A stretch of DNA of 64,000 nucleotides from Alcanivoracaceae bacterium (GCA_002706085.1 PAJO01000028.1:217277-281276), one strand, 5' to 3'; positions 32,605-41,662 are shown, numbered from the stretch's first letter. Numbers and translations: made by a program. Notes: generated by a model not told the origin, from the sequence alone.

Positions 32605-34212
32605 TTACTTGATAACCGGGGGAGTGTCGAAAGTGTGGAACGGCGCCGGAGACGGCACTTCCCATTCCAGACCTTCCGCACCATCCCAAGGCTTGGCCGG
32701 CGCCGGCTCACCCTTCTTCATGGCACAACGAATGGCCACGATCAGGAAGATCACCTGGGACAGACCGAACCAGAAACCACCGATGGAAATCCAGAAGTTG
32801 TAGTCCGCAAACTGCAGCGCGTAGTCAGCGTAGCGACGCGGCATACCGGCCAAACCCACAAAGTGCATCGGGAAGAACAGCAGGTTGGCGGAAATCAGGG
32901 AGTTCCAGAAATGCAGCTCACCCAGCAGCTTGCTCGGCATCACACCAGACCACTTGGGCAACCAGTAGTAGGCCGCAGCAAAGATGGAGAAGATGGCACC
33001 GGTCACCAGTACATAGTGGAAGTGAGCCACGACGAAGTAGGTATCGTGATACTGGAAGTCCACCGGCGTGATCGCCAGCATCAGACCAGAGAGGCCACCA
33101 CAGGTGAACAGGATCACGAACGCGATCGCCCACTTCATCGGCAGTTCAAAGGTCAGGGAACCGCGCCACATGGTGGCAACCCAGTTAAATACCTTCACAC
33201 CGGTGGGTACGGAGATCAGCATGGTCATGTACATGAAGAACAGGGTACCGGCCAGCGGCATGCCCACGGTGAACATGTGGTGAGCCCATACCACGAAGGA
33301 CAGCAGTGCAATGGACGCGGTCGCGTACACCATGGAGGCGTAACCGAACAGCGGCTTGCGGGCAAAGGCCGGAATGATCGCTGACACGATGCCGAAGCTC
33401 GGCAGGATCATGATGTACACCTCAGGGTGCCCGAAGAACCAGAACACGTGCTGGAACAGTACCGGGTCACCACCACCAGCAGCATCAAAGAAGCTGGTGC
33501 CGAAGTGACGGTCTGTCAGCATCATGGTCACCGCACCGGCCAATACCGGGATAACGGCAATCAGCAGGAAGGCGGTAATCAGCCAGGTCCACACGAACAG
33601 CGGCATCTTCATCAGGGTCATGCCCGGGGCACGCATGTTGAAGACAGTCACTACTACGTTGATCGCACCCATGATGGAGGAGATACCCATCATGTGAACG
33701 GACAGAATGAACAGGTCGGTAGATGCCGGACCGTACTTGGTCGACAGCGGCGCGTAGAAAGTCCAGCCAAAGTTCGGCGCGCTGGGGTTACCGGCACCAA
33801 AGGCGCTCATCAGCACGGCGAAGATCAGGATGCCGAAGGCGAACGGCAGGATCCAGAAGGACCAATTGTTCATCCGCGGCAGCGCCATATCCGGCGCACC
33901 AATCATCAGCGGGATCATCCAGTTGGCCAGGCCAACCGTGGCGGGCATTACCGCACCAAACACCATGACCAGACCGTGCACGGTGGTCATCTGGTTGAAG
34001 AACTCCGGATCCACGAACTGCATGCCGGGCTCGAGAAGCTCGGCACGAATGACCATGGCCATGAAACCGCCAACCAGGAACATGGCAAAGCTGAACCACA
34101 GGTACAGGGTACCGATGTCTTTGTGGTTGGTGCTGAACAGCCAGCGTTTCAGGCCGGTCGGGGCGTGGTGATGATCGTGGTGATCATCATGGGTTGCAGC
34201 TGCAGTAGACAT
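32605..34212 (-). CDS. ctaD: Cytochrome c oxidase subunit I
   Basis: A 535-residue heme-copper oxidase subunit with about 12 membrane helices. The motif FFGHPEVYI, with the Glu of the D-channel, marks an A1-type enzyme; the following VWAHHMFTVG contains the CuB His pair and DTYFVVAHFHYVL the heme ligands. The N-terminus is His-rich (HDDHHDHHHAP). It follows ctaC by 14 bases and is preceded by GGGAGGGG. Confidence 0.98.
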   Translation of the reverse strand: MSTAAATHDDHHDHHHAPTGLKRWLFSTNHKDIGTLYLWFSFAMFLVGGFMAMVIRAELLEPGMQFVDPEFFNQMTTVHGLVMVFGAVMPATVGLANWMIPLMIGAPDMALPRMNNWSFWILPFAFGILIFAVLMSAFGAGNPSAPNFGWTFYAPLSTKYGPASTDLFILSVHMMGISSIMGAINVVVTVFNMRAPGMTLMKMPLFVWTWLITAFLLIAVIPVLAGAVTMMLTDRHFGTSFFDAAGGGDPVLFQHVFWFFGHPEVYIMILPSFGIVSAIIPAFARKPLFGYASMVYATASIALLSFVVWAHHMFTVGMPLAGTLFFMYMTMLISVPTGVKVFNWVATMWRGSLTFELPMKWAIAFVILFTCGGLSGLMLAITPVDFQYHDTYFVVAHFHYVLVTGAIFSIFAAAYYWLPKWSGVMPSKLLGELHFWNSLISANLLFFPMHFVGLAGMPRRYADYALQFADYNFWISIGGFWFGLSQVIFLIVAIRCAMKKGEPAPAKPWDGAEGLEWEVPSPAPFHTFDTPPVIK

Positions 34213-34226
34213 TGCTATCCCCTCCC

Positions 34227-35435
34227 TTATTCGTGGTCGTTAACATCGGCGGGCTGAATCAGATCGCCGGTGTCGTTGCCGAAAGCGTTACGCTCGTAGG
34301 TGACTACCGCCGCAATCTGGCGCGGAGTCAGCTGAGCCTTGAATGCAGGCATGGCAGCACGGCCATTCACCAGCACATCGATATGTTCGTTCAGGTGTTC
34401 GCTCTTGGTGGCGAAATCCGTGCCCGCGAACGGCAGACCAATACCGCCTTCACCGTTGGCACCGTGACACAGGGCACAGGCAGAGGCGTAAACCTGCTGA
34501 CCTTCTTCCATGGCCTGGTCGAGACCGGAGAACGGTGTCAGGTCAGGGCCGGATGCGGCTTTTTCTTTCTCTTCGGCGATCCAGTCACGGAATTCCGCCT
34601 GGGTCACCACTTCCACGGCAATTGGCATGAAGGCGTGGTTCTTGCCACACAATTCAGCACACTGACCGTAGTAGGTGCCTTCCTTGCCTTCCGGGACCAA
34701 TGCCCAGGTTTCGTTGACGAAGCCGGGGATCGCATCTTTCTTGCCACCGAAGTCCGGCACCCAGAAGGAGTGGATCACGTCGTCAGAGGTCACCAGGAAA
34801 CGCACTTTCTGGCCGGACGGGATGACCAGCTTCTTGTCCACTTCCAACTGATAGTTGTGGTCTTTCTCGGGAGCTTCCTGACCGACCCGATCCTTCGCGG
34901 TGCCATAGGGGAACAGGCCACCGGCAAGCACCGGGTTGTTGTACTGTTCCGGCGGGGTCGCCAGGTTGGAGAAGAAGGACACGCCAATATCGTTGTCGTC
35001 TTCGTAAGTCAGGTACTCATAGCTCCACTTCCAGCGGTAGCCGGTCACCTTCACCGTCAGCTCGGATTCTGCTGTGTCGTCCAGTTTGACCAGCACGCGG
35101 GTGGCCGGCACGGCCATGGCGATCAGAATCACGAAGGGAATCACGGTCCACAGGACTTCCAGAAGCACATGCTCGTGGAAGGTGGCCGGATTGGGGTTCT
35201 TGGCGCGGCGATGGCGGATCATGGAGAACACGATCAGGCCGAACACCAGCAGACCGATAACGGTCACGATCCAGAGAACGGTGGTATGAAGGTCTTGAAT
35301 TTCCTGGCTGACCGCGGTGACACCGGGTCGCAGATCAAGATTGGAACGTTCGGTCCAGTCGCTGGCGAAGGTCATGCCACTGATCATCAGTGACGTGAGA
35401 CCGACCGCCGCGCGGTGGAACAGAGTTGACTGCAT
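34227..35435 (-). CDS. ctaC: Cytochrome c oxidase subunit II with fused cytochrome c domain
   Basis: The start at 35435 (GGGAG upstream) gives a 402-residue protein with a signal peptide (near FAS-D), two membrane helices and a cupredoxin domain with the CuA motif YGQCAELCGKNHAFMP. A C-terminal cytochrome c domain contains CALCH followed by a Met-containing segment. The fusion makes this a caa3-like enzyme in which electrons enter through the attached heme c. It is the first gene of the oxidase operon. Confidence 0.97.
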   Translation of the reverse strand: MQSTLFHRAAVGLTSLMISGMTFASDWTERSNLDLRPGVTAVSQEIQDLHTTVLWIVTVIGLLVFGLIVFSMIRHRRAKNPNPATFHEHVLLEVLWTVIPFVILIAMAVPATRVLVKLDDTAESELTVKVTGYRWKWSYEYLTYEDDNDIGVSFFSNLATPPEQYNNPVLAGGLFPYGTAKDRVGQEAPEKDHNYQLEVDKKLVIPSGQKVRFLVTSDDVIHSFWVPDFGGKKDAIPGFVNETWALVPEGKEGTYYGQCAELCGKNHAFMPIAVEVVTQAEFRDWIAEEKEKAASGPDLTPFSGLDQAMEEGQQVYASACALCHGANGEGGIGLPFAGTDFATKSEHLNEHIDVLVNGRAAMPAFKAQLTPRQIAAVVTYERNAFGNDTGDLIQPADVNDHE

Positions 35436-35824
35436 GCGTTTGCTCCCTGTTTTCCCCAGCGATGCCTCTATATGGGCACGCTTGTTCTTTGCCGTCACCG
35501 GCACCTGGAAAGCGAAGTTTCAGGATTGATACAGCGAGACCCGCCCCACACCTGTCCCTGGACAGCAACGGCCAAGGGGGTGGCCGATTGTTGCTATCGC
35601 ACAGAGCACAAACACCAATAAAATCAAACAGCTAGTACCCAACTGCCTGGATCCCACCGGGTTGCCATGGGTGCGGCAAAATGTCCCATTGCATTTATGG
35701 GCGCCAACTGTAGTCATTCAGGTTATTAAAGTCCAGCCAAATGGTAGGGATTTCAGGCATATGCGCGGTCACTCCCTGTGCTAGACTCCGCGGCCATTTT
35801 CCATTAACGGGGCGGTAGATAGCC
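35436..35824. other. Divergent region between ctaC and the DUF1820 gene
   Basis: This 389-base gap must hold the ctaC promoter. On the minus strand the leader can form a strong hairpin at 35564-35595 (AGCAAC and GGCCA arms pairing with TGGCC and GTTGCT), and an overlapping palindrome CTGTCC/GGACAG at 35552-35565 could compete with it. I found no ORF with support and no clear -35/-10 pair. Confidence 0.5.
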
Positions 35825-36151
35825 ATGCCGGAAGAGCGTCAGATTTACCGGGTAATATTCCATAACAACGGTGAAGTTATGGAGATCTATGCCTCGCAGC
35901 TATATCAAAGTGAGCTCTACGGATTTATCGAAGTGGAGGCGTTTGTGTTTGGTGAGCGCTCCGGGGTGGTGGTGGACCCAGCCCAGGAAAAGCTGCGGAA
36001 CCTGTTTGGGGATGTCACCCGTTCTTTCATTCCCCTGCATGCCGTGATCCGGATAGACGAGGTGAACCAGGCCGGACCAGGTAAAATTACCGATAGCAAA
36101 GCCTCCAACATCACCCCTTTTCCGTACCCACCAGCACCGACAAAAAAATAG
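35825..36151 (+). CDS. DUF1820 family protein
   Basis: The 108-residue product matches DUF1820 over its length: IYRVIFHNNGEVMEIYA, then YGFIEVEAFVFGE and PLHAVIRIDEV. The family is restricted mainly to gammaproteobacteria, is cytoplasmic and has no known role. It is inserted between the two halves of the oxidase cluster and is monocistronic. Confidence 0.93.
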   Translation: MPEERQIYRVIFHNNGEVMEIYASQLYQSELYGFIEVEAFVFGERSGVVVDPAQEKLRNLFGDVTRSFIPLHAVIRIDEVNQAGPGKITDSKASNITPFPYPPAPTKK

Positions 36152-36481
36152 GGCGCCGATTGACTCGAACGCCCGAGGGTTGCCTGATATTTTTTTGGAG
36201 GAGAAAACGTATTGCTTTCAGGTAATAAGAACACTGCAGCGGGAAGAAGTTCCCCAGCAGGACAAAATTCTTTTACCGGGAGACTTTCACCGGGAACGCC
36301 CCTGCCGACTCTCCGTCCGCCACCGCTGGCCCCTGTTCAGCACGGGCCACCAGTCGAATAAACACCGCCAGAATCAAACGCATCACAAACATGACAGGGC
36401 TCCCCTGTTATTACTGGATTCTCTGGTTTGAGCCTGTTCGCCGTGGCCGGTTCGCCCCCGAGCCCAGGTTTTACGGGGCTT
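36152..36481. other. Region between DUF1820 and DUF2909 genes
   Basis: Convergent gap of 330 bases. Just past the DUF1820 stop a weak hairpin (GGGCG and CGCCC) is followed by a run of T at 36190-36196 that may end transcription. The rest holds one possible micro-ORF on the minus strand (36273-36392), listed separately. Other reading frames look spurious. Confidence 0.45.
36273..36392 (-). CDS. Possible 39-residue membrane micro-protein
   Basis: A short frame starts at 36392 with GGGGAG eight bases upstream and encodes MFVMRLILAVFIRLVARAEQ followed by a polar tail. The N-terminal hydrophobic stretch could insert in the membrane. It lies about 90 bases downstream of the DUF2909 gene on the same strand and so could be its last cistron. 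There is no homology support; codon length is short enough to arise by chance. Confidence 0.3.
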   Translation of the reverse strand: MFVMRLILAVFIRLVARAEQGPAVADGESAGAFPVKVSR

Positions 36482-36778
36482 TTACGGTTGTTCGCCCGAT
36501 TCCAGCCCAGCTGGAGCCGCGGAAGACGGAGCCTGGGACTGCTCGATGGGCTGCCCATAGCGGAGCGTCGGGTTCACATCATGGGGCGCAATCCAGCCCA
36601 TCATCATGCTGAACAGGATGAACAGGAAGATCACTACCGAAAACCCTACCCGCCAGGCGAGCGCACGCATGGTCTTGCCTGACTTGCTGTCCCCCTGCAC
36701 CAGCCCCATCAGGGCGCGCCCCAGAGAAAACACCGCTGCCAGCAGCAACACGATAACAATCAGTTTTACCCACCACAT
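36482..36778 (-). CDS. DUF2909 (twin transmembrane) protein
   Basis: The ATG at 36778 is preceded by AAGGAG at an 11-base spacing. The 98-residue product has two membrane helices (about 3-25 and 45-65) around a short basic loop with GKTMRALAWRVGFSVV, and a Pro/Ser/Glu-rich tail. DUF2909 genes normally sit between subunit III and SURF1 in Pseudomonas oxidase clusters; here the gene is on the minus strand facing away from SURF1. A role in oxidase assembly is likely only by context. Confidence 0.85.
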   Translation of the reverse strand: MWWVKLIVIVLLLAAVFSLGRALMGLVQGDSKSGKTMRALAWRVGFSVVIFLFILFSMMMGWIAPHDVNPTLRYGQPIEQSQAPSSAAPAGLESGEQP

Positions 36779-36929
36779 GAAATGCCTGACTCCTTGAGGG
36801 ACGCCACACCTGTACTCCTGAGCCGTCCTATGTAGAATGTGCCGCCATTGTACTGACCGGCCGCAGCACTGCCCACCAAAGATGGTGCAGTCCGCGACAT
36901 CACTGGCCCTCCCCAAGGAGCCTCTGATC

Positions 36930-37691
36930 ATGGCAAGCCCCCGTAACGGTTCACGCTGGATGACCCTGATCGCCTTCACTGCCTTGTTCGTGGTGGTCGG
37001 CATCTGTTTGCGTCTCAGCTGGTGGCAACTGGATCGCGCCGAAGAAAAGCGAGTCTGGCTTGAACAGCAAACGCAGCGCGCGGCCCTGCCACCTGCCGAC
37101 CTCCATAGCTTGCTGCAAGACAGCTCACCCCTGCACCGTTCAGCTCGGCTGAACGGCCTGGTGGACAATGCCCATCCGGTTTTGCTCGATAACCGCACCC
37201 TGAACGGCGTGGCCGGCTACCACTTACTCAGCCCCCTGCAAACGACGGCAGGTCAGTGGGTACTGATCAACCGCGGGTGGCTGCCTCGTGGCCCCAGCCG
37301 CCAAACCCTGCCAGACATTCCCGCTATTCAAGACGCTGTGACCGTCACCGGGACGGTCTATCACACCTCTGGCGATGCCTTTGTCCTCCAGGAGGAGACA
37401 TTGCCTGACAATCAGTGGCCATTACGGGTGCAAAAAGTGGATTTTGACGCCATTGGCGAAAAACTTGGGGTAGAATTGGCGCCCTTTGAAATCCGGGTCA
37501 CCCCGGAACTGGCGTTGGGCGGCCTGACACCCCTGCCCCGCCACTGGCAGGACGTCACGCCCATGGGCCCCGAACGGCACAAGGCGTACGCCCTGCAGTG
37601 GCTCTGCCTGGCCATCGCGGCACTGGTGATTTTCCTGTTCGCCGCCAGCCGGGCACAACGTAAGCGTCTCACTCAGCAACAGGGCCGTTAA
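36930..37691 (+). CDS. SURF1-family cytochrome oxidase assembly protein
   Basis: ATG at 36930 (AAGGAG upstream) gives 253 residues. The SURF1 plan is complete: N-terminal helix ending LRLSWWQLDRAEEKR, central GWLPRGPSR with NRGWLP, and a C-terminal helix after ERHKAYALQWLCLAI. SURF1 helps insert heme a into subunit I. It opens the plus-strand half of the oxidase cluster. Confidence 0.95.
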   Translation: MASPRNGSRWMTLIAFTALFVVVGICLRLSWWQLDRAEEKRVWLEQQTQRAALPPADLHSLLQDSSPLHRSARLNGLVDNAHPVLLDNRTLNGVAGYHLLSPLQTTAGQWVLINRGWLPRGPSRQTLPDIPAIQDAVTVTGTVYHTSGDAFVLQEETLPDNQWPLRVQKVDFDAIGEKLGVELAPFEIRVTPELALGGLTPLPRHWQDVTPMGPERHKAYALQWLCLAIAALVIFLFAASRAQRKRLTQQQGR

Positions 37692-37717
37692 ATTCGCCCC
37701 GGGAAGCAGAACAGACC

Positions 37718-38332
37718 ATGTCACCGAAAACGAAGAACATCGTTACCCTGGTTGCCATCATCAGCCCCTTTATTCTGTTTGCCCTGGCAGGCCGCTATCT
37801 GATCGATCTGCGGGAGATGCCACGGACCAACAAAGGCCAGCTGCTAATCCCCCATATCGACATCGCCGACCTGCAGGTGCGCGATAACAAGGGTGGCGAC
37901 TACACCGGCGAGGACATGACCGGATTGTGGACCATCCTTTATATAGCAGACGGCGATTGTGATACCCGCTGCAAGAACGCGCTCTATTATCAGGTTCGCC
38001 AGGTCAGGCTGACGCTGGGTGAGGACATTGACCGGGTTCGCCGGGTTATCCTGCATACCGCGCCAGCGCAAGAAAGCCTGAGCCAATTCTTGAATGACAA
38101 TGTGGAAGGCATGGTCTCTGTGCATGCCTCCCCGGACACCGTACGGCAGGCGCTTGCGCCGGTGTACGCACCGGCAGAGAGCCTGCCGGTGGGCGATATC
38201 TTTCTGGTCAGCCCGGACGGCCAGATCTTCATGCGTTATCCCACGCACGAAAACATGGATGCCACCCTGGAAGAGGCGGAGAACATCCGCGTCGATCTCA
38301 AACGCACCCTTAAAGGGTCCCTGATCGGTTAA
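37718..38332 (+). CDS. SCO-like membrane thioredoxin-fold protein of the oxidase cluster
   Basis: The 204-residue product has one N-terminal helix and a thioredoxin-like domain. A CDTRC (CxxxC) pair follows LWTILYIADGD, as in copper-binding SCO proteins, and VGDIFLVSPDGQIFMRYP resembles their C-terminal half, but the typical SCO His is not obvious. The equivalent Pseudomonas gene also sits between SURF1 and ctaA. It probably serves redox or copper handling for CuA assembly. No separate full SCO gene follows cyoE here. Confidence 0.8.
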   Translation: MSPKTKNIVTLVAIISPFILFALAGRYLIDLREMPRTNKGQLLIPHIDIADLQVRDNKGGDYTGEDMTGLWTILYIADGDCDTRCKNALYYQVRQVRLTLGEDIDRVRRVILHTAPAQESLSQFLNDNVEGMVSVHASPDTVRQALAPVYAPAESLPVGDIFLVSPDGQIFMRYPTHENMDATLEEAENIRVDLKRTLKGSLIG

Positions 38333-38345
38333 TTAGGCTGCTGGT

Positions 38346-39404
38346 ATGCAAACCCCGACTTCTTCACAGCGCTGGCTGCGCGGCTTCTGCGTTCTGGCGG
38401 TTATTCTTGCTGCAGGTGTAATCACCCTGGGCGCCTGGACCCGGCTGTCTGATGCTGGCCTTGGCTGCCCTGACTGGCCTGGTTGTTACGGCCATCTGGA
38501 CGTGCGCAAAGCCATCGACCACGTCAACACCACCAATGAAGTAACACCGGGCAGTCTGCGCGAAGCTCACAAGACTGTCCCGGAGATGGTACACCGCTAC
38601 TTCGCCTCCACCCTGGGGCTGGTCATCATCGTCATTGCGGTGCTTTCCTTTATTAACCGCAAGCGGGAAAAGCAACCGCTCAAGTTACCCCTGTTCCTGG
38701 TCGCTCTGGTGATTTTCCAGGGCATTCTGGGTATGTGGACCGTCACCATGGGGCTGCAGCCCACCATTGTGATGCTGCACCTGCTGGGAGGCTTTACCAC
38801 CTTTACCCTGCTGGTGCTGCTGACCGCACGGGTGTTCCGCTGGCCCAGCTTTCTCAACGACTGCGATGTGCGGATGCTCAAGCCCCTGGCCTCCATCACA
38901 CTGGCCGCGCTGATCCTGCAAATTGCCCTGGGCGGCTGGACCGCCAGCAACTACGCCGCTGTGGCCTGTACCGAACTGCCGGTGTGCGAAGAAGGCTGGC
39001 AGGAGCGTCTGGACTTCGAGGAAGCCTTTATCTTCTGGGGCCATGAGCATGATCAACCGGATTTTGAATACGGTGTCCTCGATAATCACGCTCGTACCAC
39101 CATTCACGTCATGCACCGCTTTGGCGCTTTACTGGTGACCCTGCTGGTACTGGCGCTGGTTGCCAAAATCCTGCTGCGCGCCCGCAGCACCTTCTTCCGT
39201 AACTTCGCCCTGACCATCCTGTCCTTGCTGGTCGTTCAGCTCGCCCTCGGCATCAGTAACGTGGTGTTTGCGGTCCCTCTGGACGTGGCCGTTGCCCATA
39301 ATTTTGTAGCCGTTATTCTGCTCGCATCACTGGTACTGTTTATCCGTGCCATCAATGTGAAATGCGGCATACGCAATCCGCGACAGGAAGGAGCAAAATC
39401 ATGA
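38346..39404 (+). CDS. ctaA: Heme A synthase (Cox15/CtaA)
   Basis: The 352-residue product has eight predicted membrane helices with paired His motifs: GAWTRLSDAGLGCPDWPGC, EMVHRYFAS, MLHLLGG and VMHRFGALL. It converts heme O to heme A for the aa3 oxidase. The cyoE start overlaps its stop by four bases (ATGA), showing translational coupling of the two heme-tailoring enzymes. Confidence 0.97.
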   Translation: MQTPTSSQRWLRGFCVLAVILAAGVITLGAWTRLSDAGLGCPDWPGCYGHLDVRKAIDHVNTTNEVTPGSLREAHKTVPEMVHRYFASTLGLVIIVIAVLSFINRKREKQPLKLPLFLVALVIFQGILGMWTVTMGLQPTIVMLHLLGGFTTFTLLVLLTARVFRWPSFLNDCDVRMLKPLASITLAALILQIALGGWTASNYAAVACTELPVCEEGWQERLDFEEAFIFWGHEHDQPDFEYGVLDNHARTTIHVMHRFGALLVTLLVLALVAKILLRARSTFFRNFALTILSLLVVQLALGISNVVFAVPLDVAVAHNFVAVILLASLVLFIRAINVKCGIRNPRQEGAKS

Positions 39405-40312
39405 GCGATACTACAACCTGGCGCGACTACCTTGCCCTCACCAAGCCGGGCGTAGTGATGCTGTTGATGGTCACCGCCGTGGCGGGCATGTTCCTGGCGA
39501 CCGATCCCCCGGGGATGGTGCCGCTGGATATTTTTATTCCGTCCTTTATTGGTCTCACGCTGGCCATGATGTCTTCTGCGGCCATCAACCAGATCATGGA
39601 TCAGAAAATCGATGCGATCATGACTCGCACCGAAAAGCGGCCTCTGGTCGCCGGCAAGCTCAGTCCGAAAGCCGCCATTACCTTTGCCGTTCTGCTGGCG
39701 GCGGCGTCCATGATCATGCTGTATTTCCTGGTCAATCCACTGACCGCCTGGCTGACCCTGTTTGGTTTCGTCGGTTATGCGTTCATTTACACCCTGTACC
39801 TGAAACGGGCGACCCCGCAAAACATCGTGATCGGCGGTATTGCCGGCGCTATCCCGCCGCTGCTGGGTTGGGCTGCCGTGACTGGCGACGTTCACCCCTA
39901 TGCCTGGCTGCTGGTGCTGATCATCTTCGTCTGGACCCCTCCCCACTTCTGGGCGCTGGCCATCCACCGCAAGGACGAGTACGCCAAGGCTGACATCCCC
40001 ATGTTGCCTGTCACCCACGGCATCCCCTTTACCCGGGAATCCGTGCTGTACTACACCATCCTGCTGTTCATCTGCACCTTGCTGCCCTACCTGACCGGCA
40101 TGAGTGACCTGATCTACCTGCTGGCCGCACTGATTCTGGGCCTGGTATTCCTGTACCACGCTGTGCGGCTGCGCTTTTCAGATGACCCGAAACTTCCCAT
40201 GAAGACGTTCGGCTACTCCATCACCTACCTCTTTGCCCTGTTCACGGCTCTGCTGGTGGATCATTACCTTCCCGTAAAACCCACTGACGTAGCCATCTGG
40301 CTGGGGGCGTAA
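39401..40312 (+). CDS. cyoE: Protoheme IX farnesyltransferase (heme O synthase)
   Basis: The start at 39401 with GAAGGAG upstream gives 303 residues and about nine membrane helices. The prenyltransferase signatures are NQIMDQKIDAIMTRTEKRPL (first Asp-rich) and RKDEYAKADIPMLPV (second). It adds the farnesyl tail to heme B, providing heme O to CtaA. It ends the plus-strand oxidase assembly operon and is followed by a repeat/terminator element. Confidence 0.97.
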   Translation: MSDTTTWRDYLALTKPGVVMLLMVTAVAGMFLATDPPGMVPLDIFIPSFIGLTLAMMSSAAINQIMDQKIDAIMTRTEKRPLVAGKLSPKAAITFAVLLAAASMIMLYFLVNPLTAWLTLFGFVGYAFIYTLYLKRATPQNIVIGGIAGAIPPLLGWAAVTGDVHPYAWLLVLIIFVWTPPHFWALAIHRKDEYAKADIPMLPVTHGIPFTRESVLYYTILLFICTLLPYLTGMSDLIYLLAALILGLVFLYHAVRLRFSDDPKLPMKTFGYSITYLFALFTALLVDHYLPVKPTDVAIWLGA

Positions 40313-40316
40313 AAAC

Positions 40317-40452
40317 CAATTGATAATGGATAATTGATAACTGGCGCGAGCCAGGTTTGAGGTTTTCAGACGCGAGAGGCCGTGCCCAGACTTTGGGCGC
40401 GGCCTCATTGCTTTCAGATTCCTGGCCAGCCCTTCCGCGCCGTTATCAATTG
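40317..40452. repeat. Composite heptamer/hairpin element (site D)
   Basis: The left arm has four 7-bp units (AATTGAT, AATGGAT, AATTGAT, AACTGGC at 40318-40345). The right arm at 40437-40452 (GCGCCGTTATCAATTG) pairs with the end of the left arm with one extra base. Between them is a GC-rich terminator hairpin nearly identical to that of site E at 57 kb. Confidence 0.8.
40376..40406 (+). terminator. GC-rich hairpin inside element D, after cyoE
   Basis: GAGGCCGTGCCCA pairs with TGGGCGCGGCCTC around GACTT (one G-T mismatch-type pair), followed by ATTGCTTT. It is 63 bases past the cyoE stop and likely ends the oxidase assembly transcript. Confidence 0.75.
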
Positions 40453-40519
40453 CCCCCTCGCATCCTGCCCACCACATCGCGCTATACTGTCAGCATCGAA
40501 AAATTACCGGGAGGCAACC

Positions 40520-40975
40520 ATGGCAACCCGCAGCATGGATGACTGGCTTGACGCCTATGGCGAGAGCCACCAGAACCCCACCAACAAGAAAGTGCATTTT
40601 GTCTGCGTGCCGGTGATTTTTTTCACCATCGTCGGTTTTCTCTGGGCGATACCCGCCCCCCTTTTCACCGGCTTCTGGGCCTGCCTGGCGCTAGTGTTCG
40701 TTACCGCCTACTACGCCCGCCTCTCCAAACCTATCGCCCTCGGCATGCTGGTCTTCAGTGTTATCTGCCTGGCCGGGCTTGGCCTGATCACCTCGATCGG
40801 CATCAGCGTCGGGCTGTTTTCACTGGTGGTCTTTGTACTCGCCTGGATCGGCCAGTTCTGGGGCCACAAGGTCGAAGGCAAGAAACCCTCGTTCTTTGAA
40901 GACATCCAGTATCTGATGATCGGACCCGCCTGGATCATGGGCTTCCTGTACCGCAAGTGGGGCATCAAGTACTGA
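40520..40975 (+). CDS. Mpo1/DUF962-family membrane protein
   Basis: The ATG at 40520 has GGGAGG upstream; the longer frame is rejected because it begins inside element D. The 151-residue product has the family start WLDAYGESHQNPTNKKVHFV with its conserved His, followed by four membrane helices, and ends EDIQYLMIGPAWIMGFLYRK. Yeast Mpo1 is an iron-dependent dioxygenase of 2-hydroxy fatty acids; whether bacterial members share this activity is uncertain. It is monocistronic. Confidence 0.9.
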   Translation: MATRSMDDWLDAYGESHQNPTNKKVHFVCVPVIFFTIVGFLWAIPAPLFTGFWACLALVFVTAYYARLSKPIALGMLVFSVICLAGLGLITSIGISVGLFSLVVFVLAWIGQFWGHKVEGKKPSFFEDIQYLMIGPAWIMGFLYRKWGIKY

Positions 40976-41074
40976 TACTCCGCAACGGCTTCGGCGCAGA
41001 ACCACCTTTCCCCACTGGTACTTTTGCAGTAGTTTAGAGCGACAATCATCTCTGCTTGGGGAAGGACCACCCGC

Positions 41075-41662
41075 ATGGGCACTTTGCTTTTCTTTGGCGT
41101 GATCGCCGCCGTCGTTATCTACATCATCGCTGTATACAACCGACTGATCGCCCTCAAGAACCGCTTCAAAAACGGTTTTGCCCAGATCGACGTGCAGCTA
41201 CAGCGCCGCCATGATCTGATCCCCAATCTGGTGGAGACCGCCAAAGCCTATATGAGTCATGAGAAAGAGACCCTGACTCAGGTTATCGAGGCGCGCAATC
41301 AGGCGGCCAGCGCCAAACAGGCCGCCGCCGCCCACCCCGATGACGCCAGCGCCGTGGCCCAACTCGGCAAAGCAGAATCCATGCTGTCCGGCTCCCTCGC
41401 CAACTTCTTCGCCCTCAGTGAAAATTACCCGGACCTGAAAGCCAACGAGACCATGAGCCAGCTCATGGAAGAGCTGACCAGCACCGAAAACCGCATCGGC
41501 TTTGCACGGCAGGCCTTCAACGATGCCGTCATGAACTACAACACCTACCGCGAGCAGTTTCCGCAAAACTTTATTGGCGGACTGTTCGGCAGCTTCAAGG
41601 AAGCCCAGCTGCTCAAGATCGAGAACGAAGAGGCCCGCAAGGCCGTCAAGGTCGGTTTCTGA
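41075..41662 (+). CDS. lemA: LemA family protein with transmembrane anchor
   Basis: The 195-residue product has an N-terminal membrane helix (about 3-20) and the LemA core: NRFKNGFAQIDVQLQRRHDL, PNLVETAKAYMSHEKE and LKANETMSQLMEELTSTENR. GAAGGA lies upstream. It precedes the M48 protease by 17 bases, a widespread LemA-HtpX-like pairing. Compare the lipoprotein-type LemA at 5125-5715. Confidence 0.95.
   Translation: MGTLLFFGVIAAVVIYIIAVYNRLIALKNRFKNGFAQIDVQLQRRHDLIPNLVETAKAYMSHEKETLTQVIEARNQAASAKQAAAAHPDDASAVAQLGKAESMLSGSLANFFALSENYPDLKANETMSQLMEELTSTENRIGFARQAFNDAVMNYNTYREQFPQNFIGGLFGSFKEAQLLKIENEEARKAVKVGF

Noticed and set aside
31963-33384. 473-codon open frame antisense to ctaG and ctaD
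   Set aside because: The sequence is rich in His, Arg and Gln, as expected from the reverse of membrane-protein codons, and the minus-strand genes are certain.
34212-35393. 393-codon open frame antisense to ctaC
   Set aside because: No domain or start signal; the opposite strand encodes subunit II with all key motifs.
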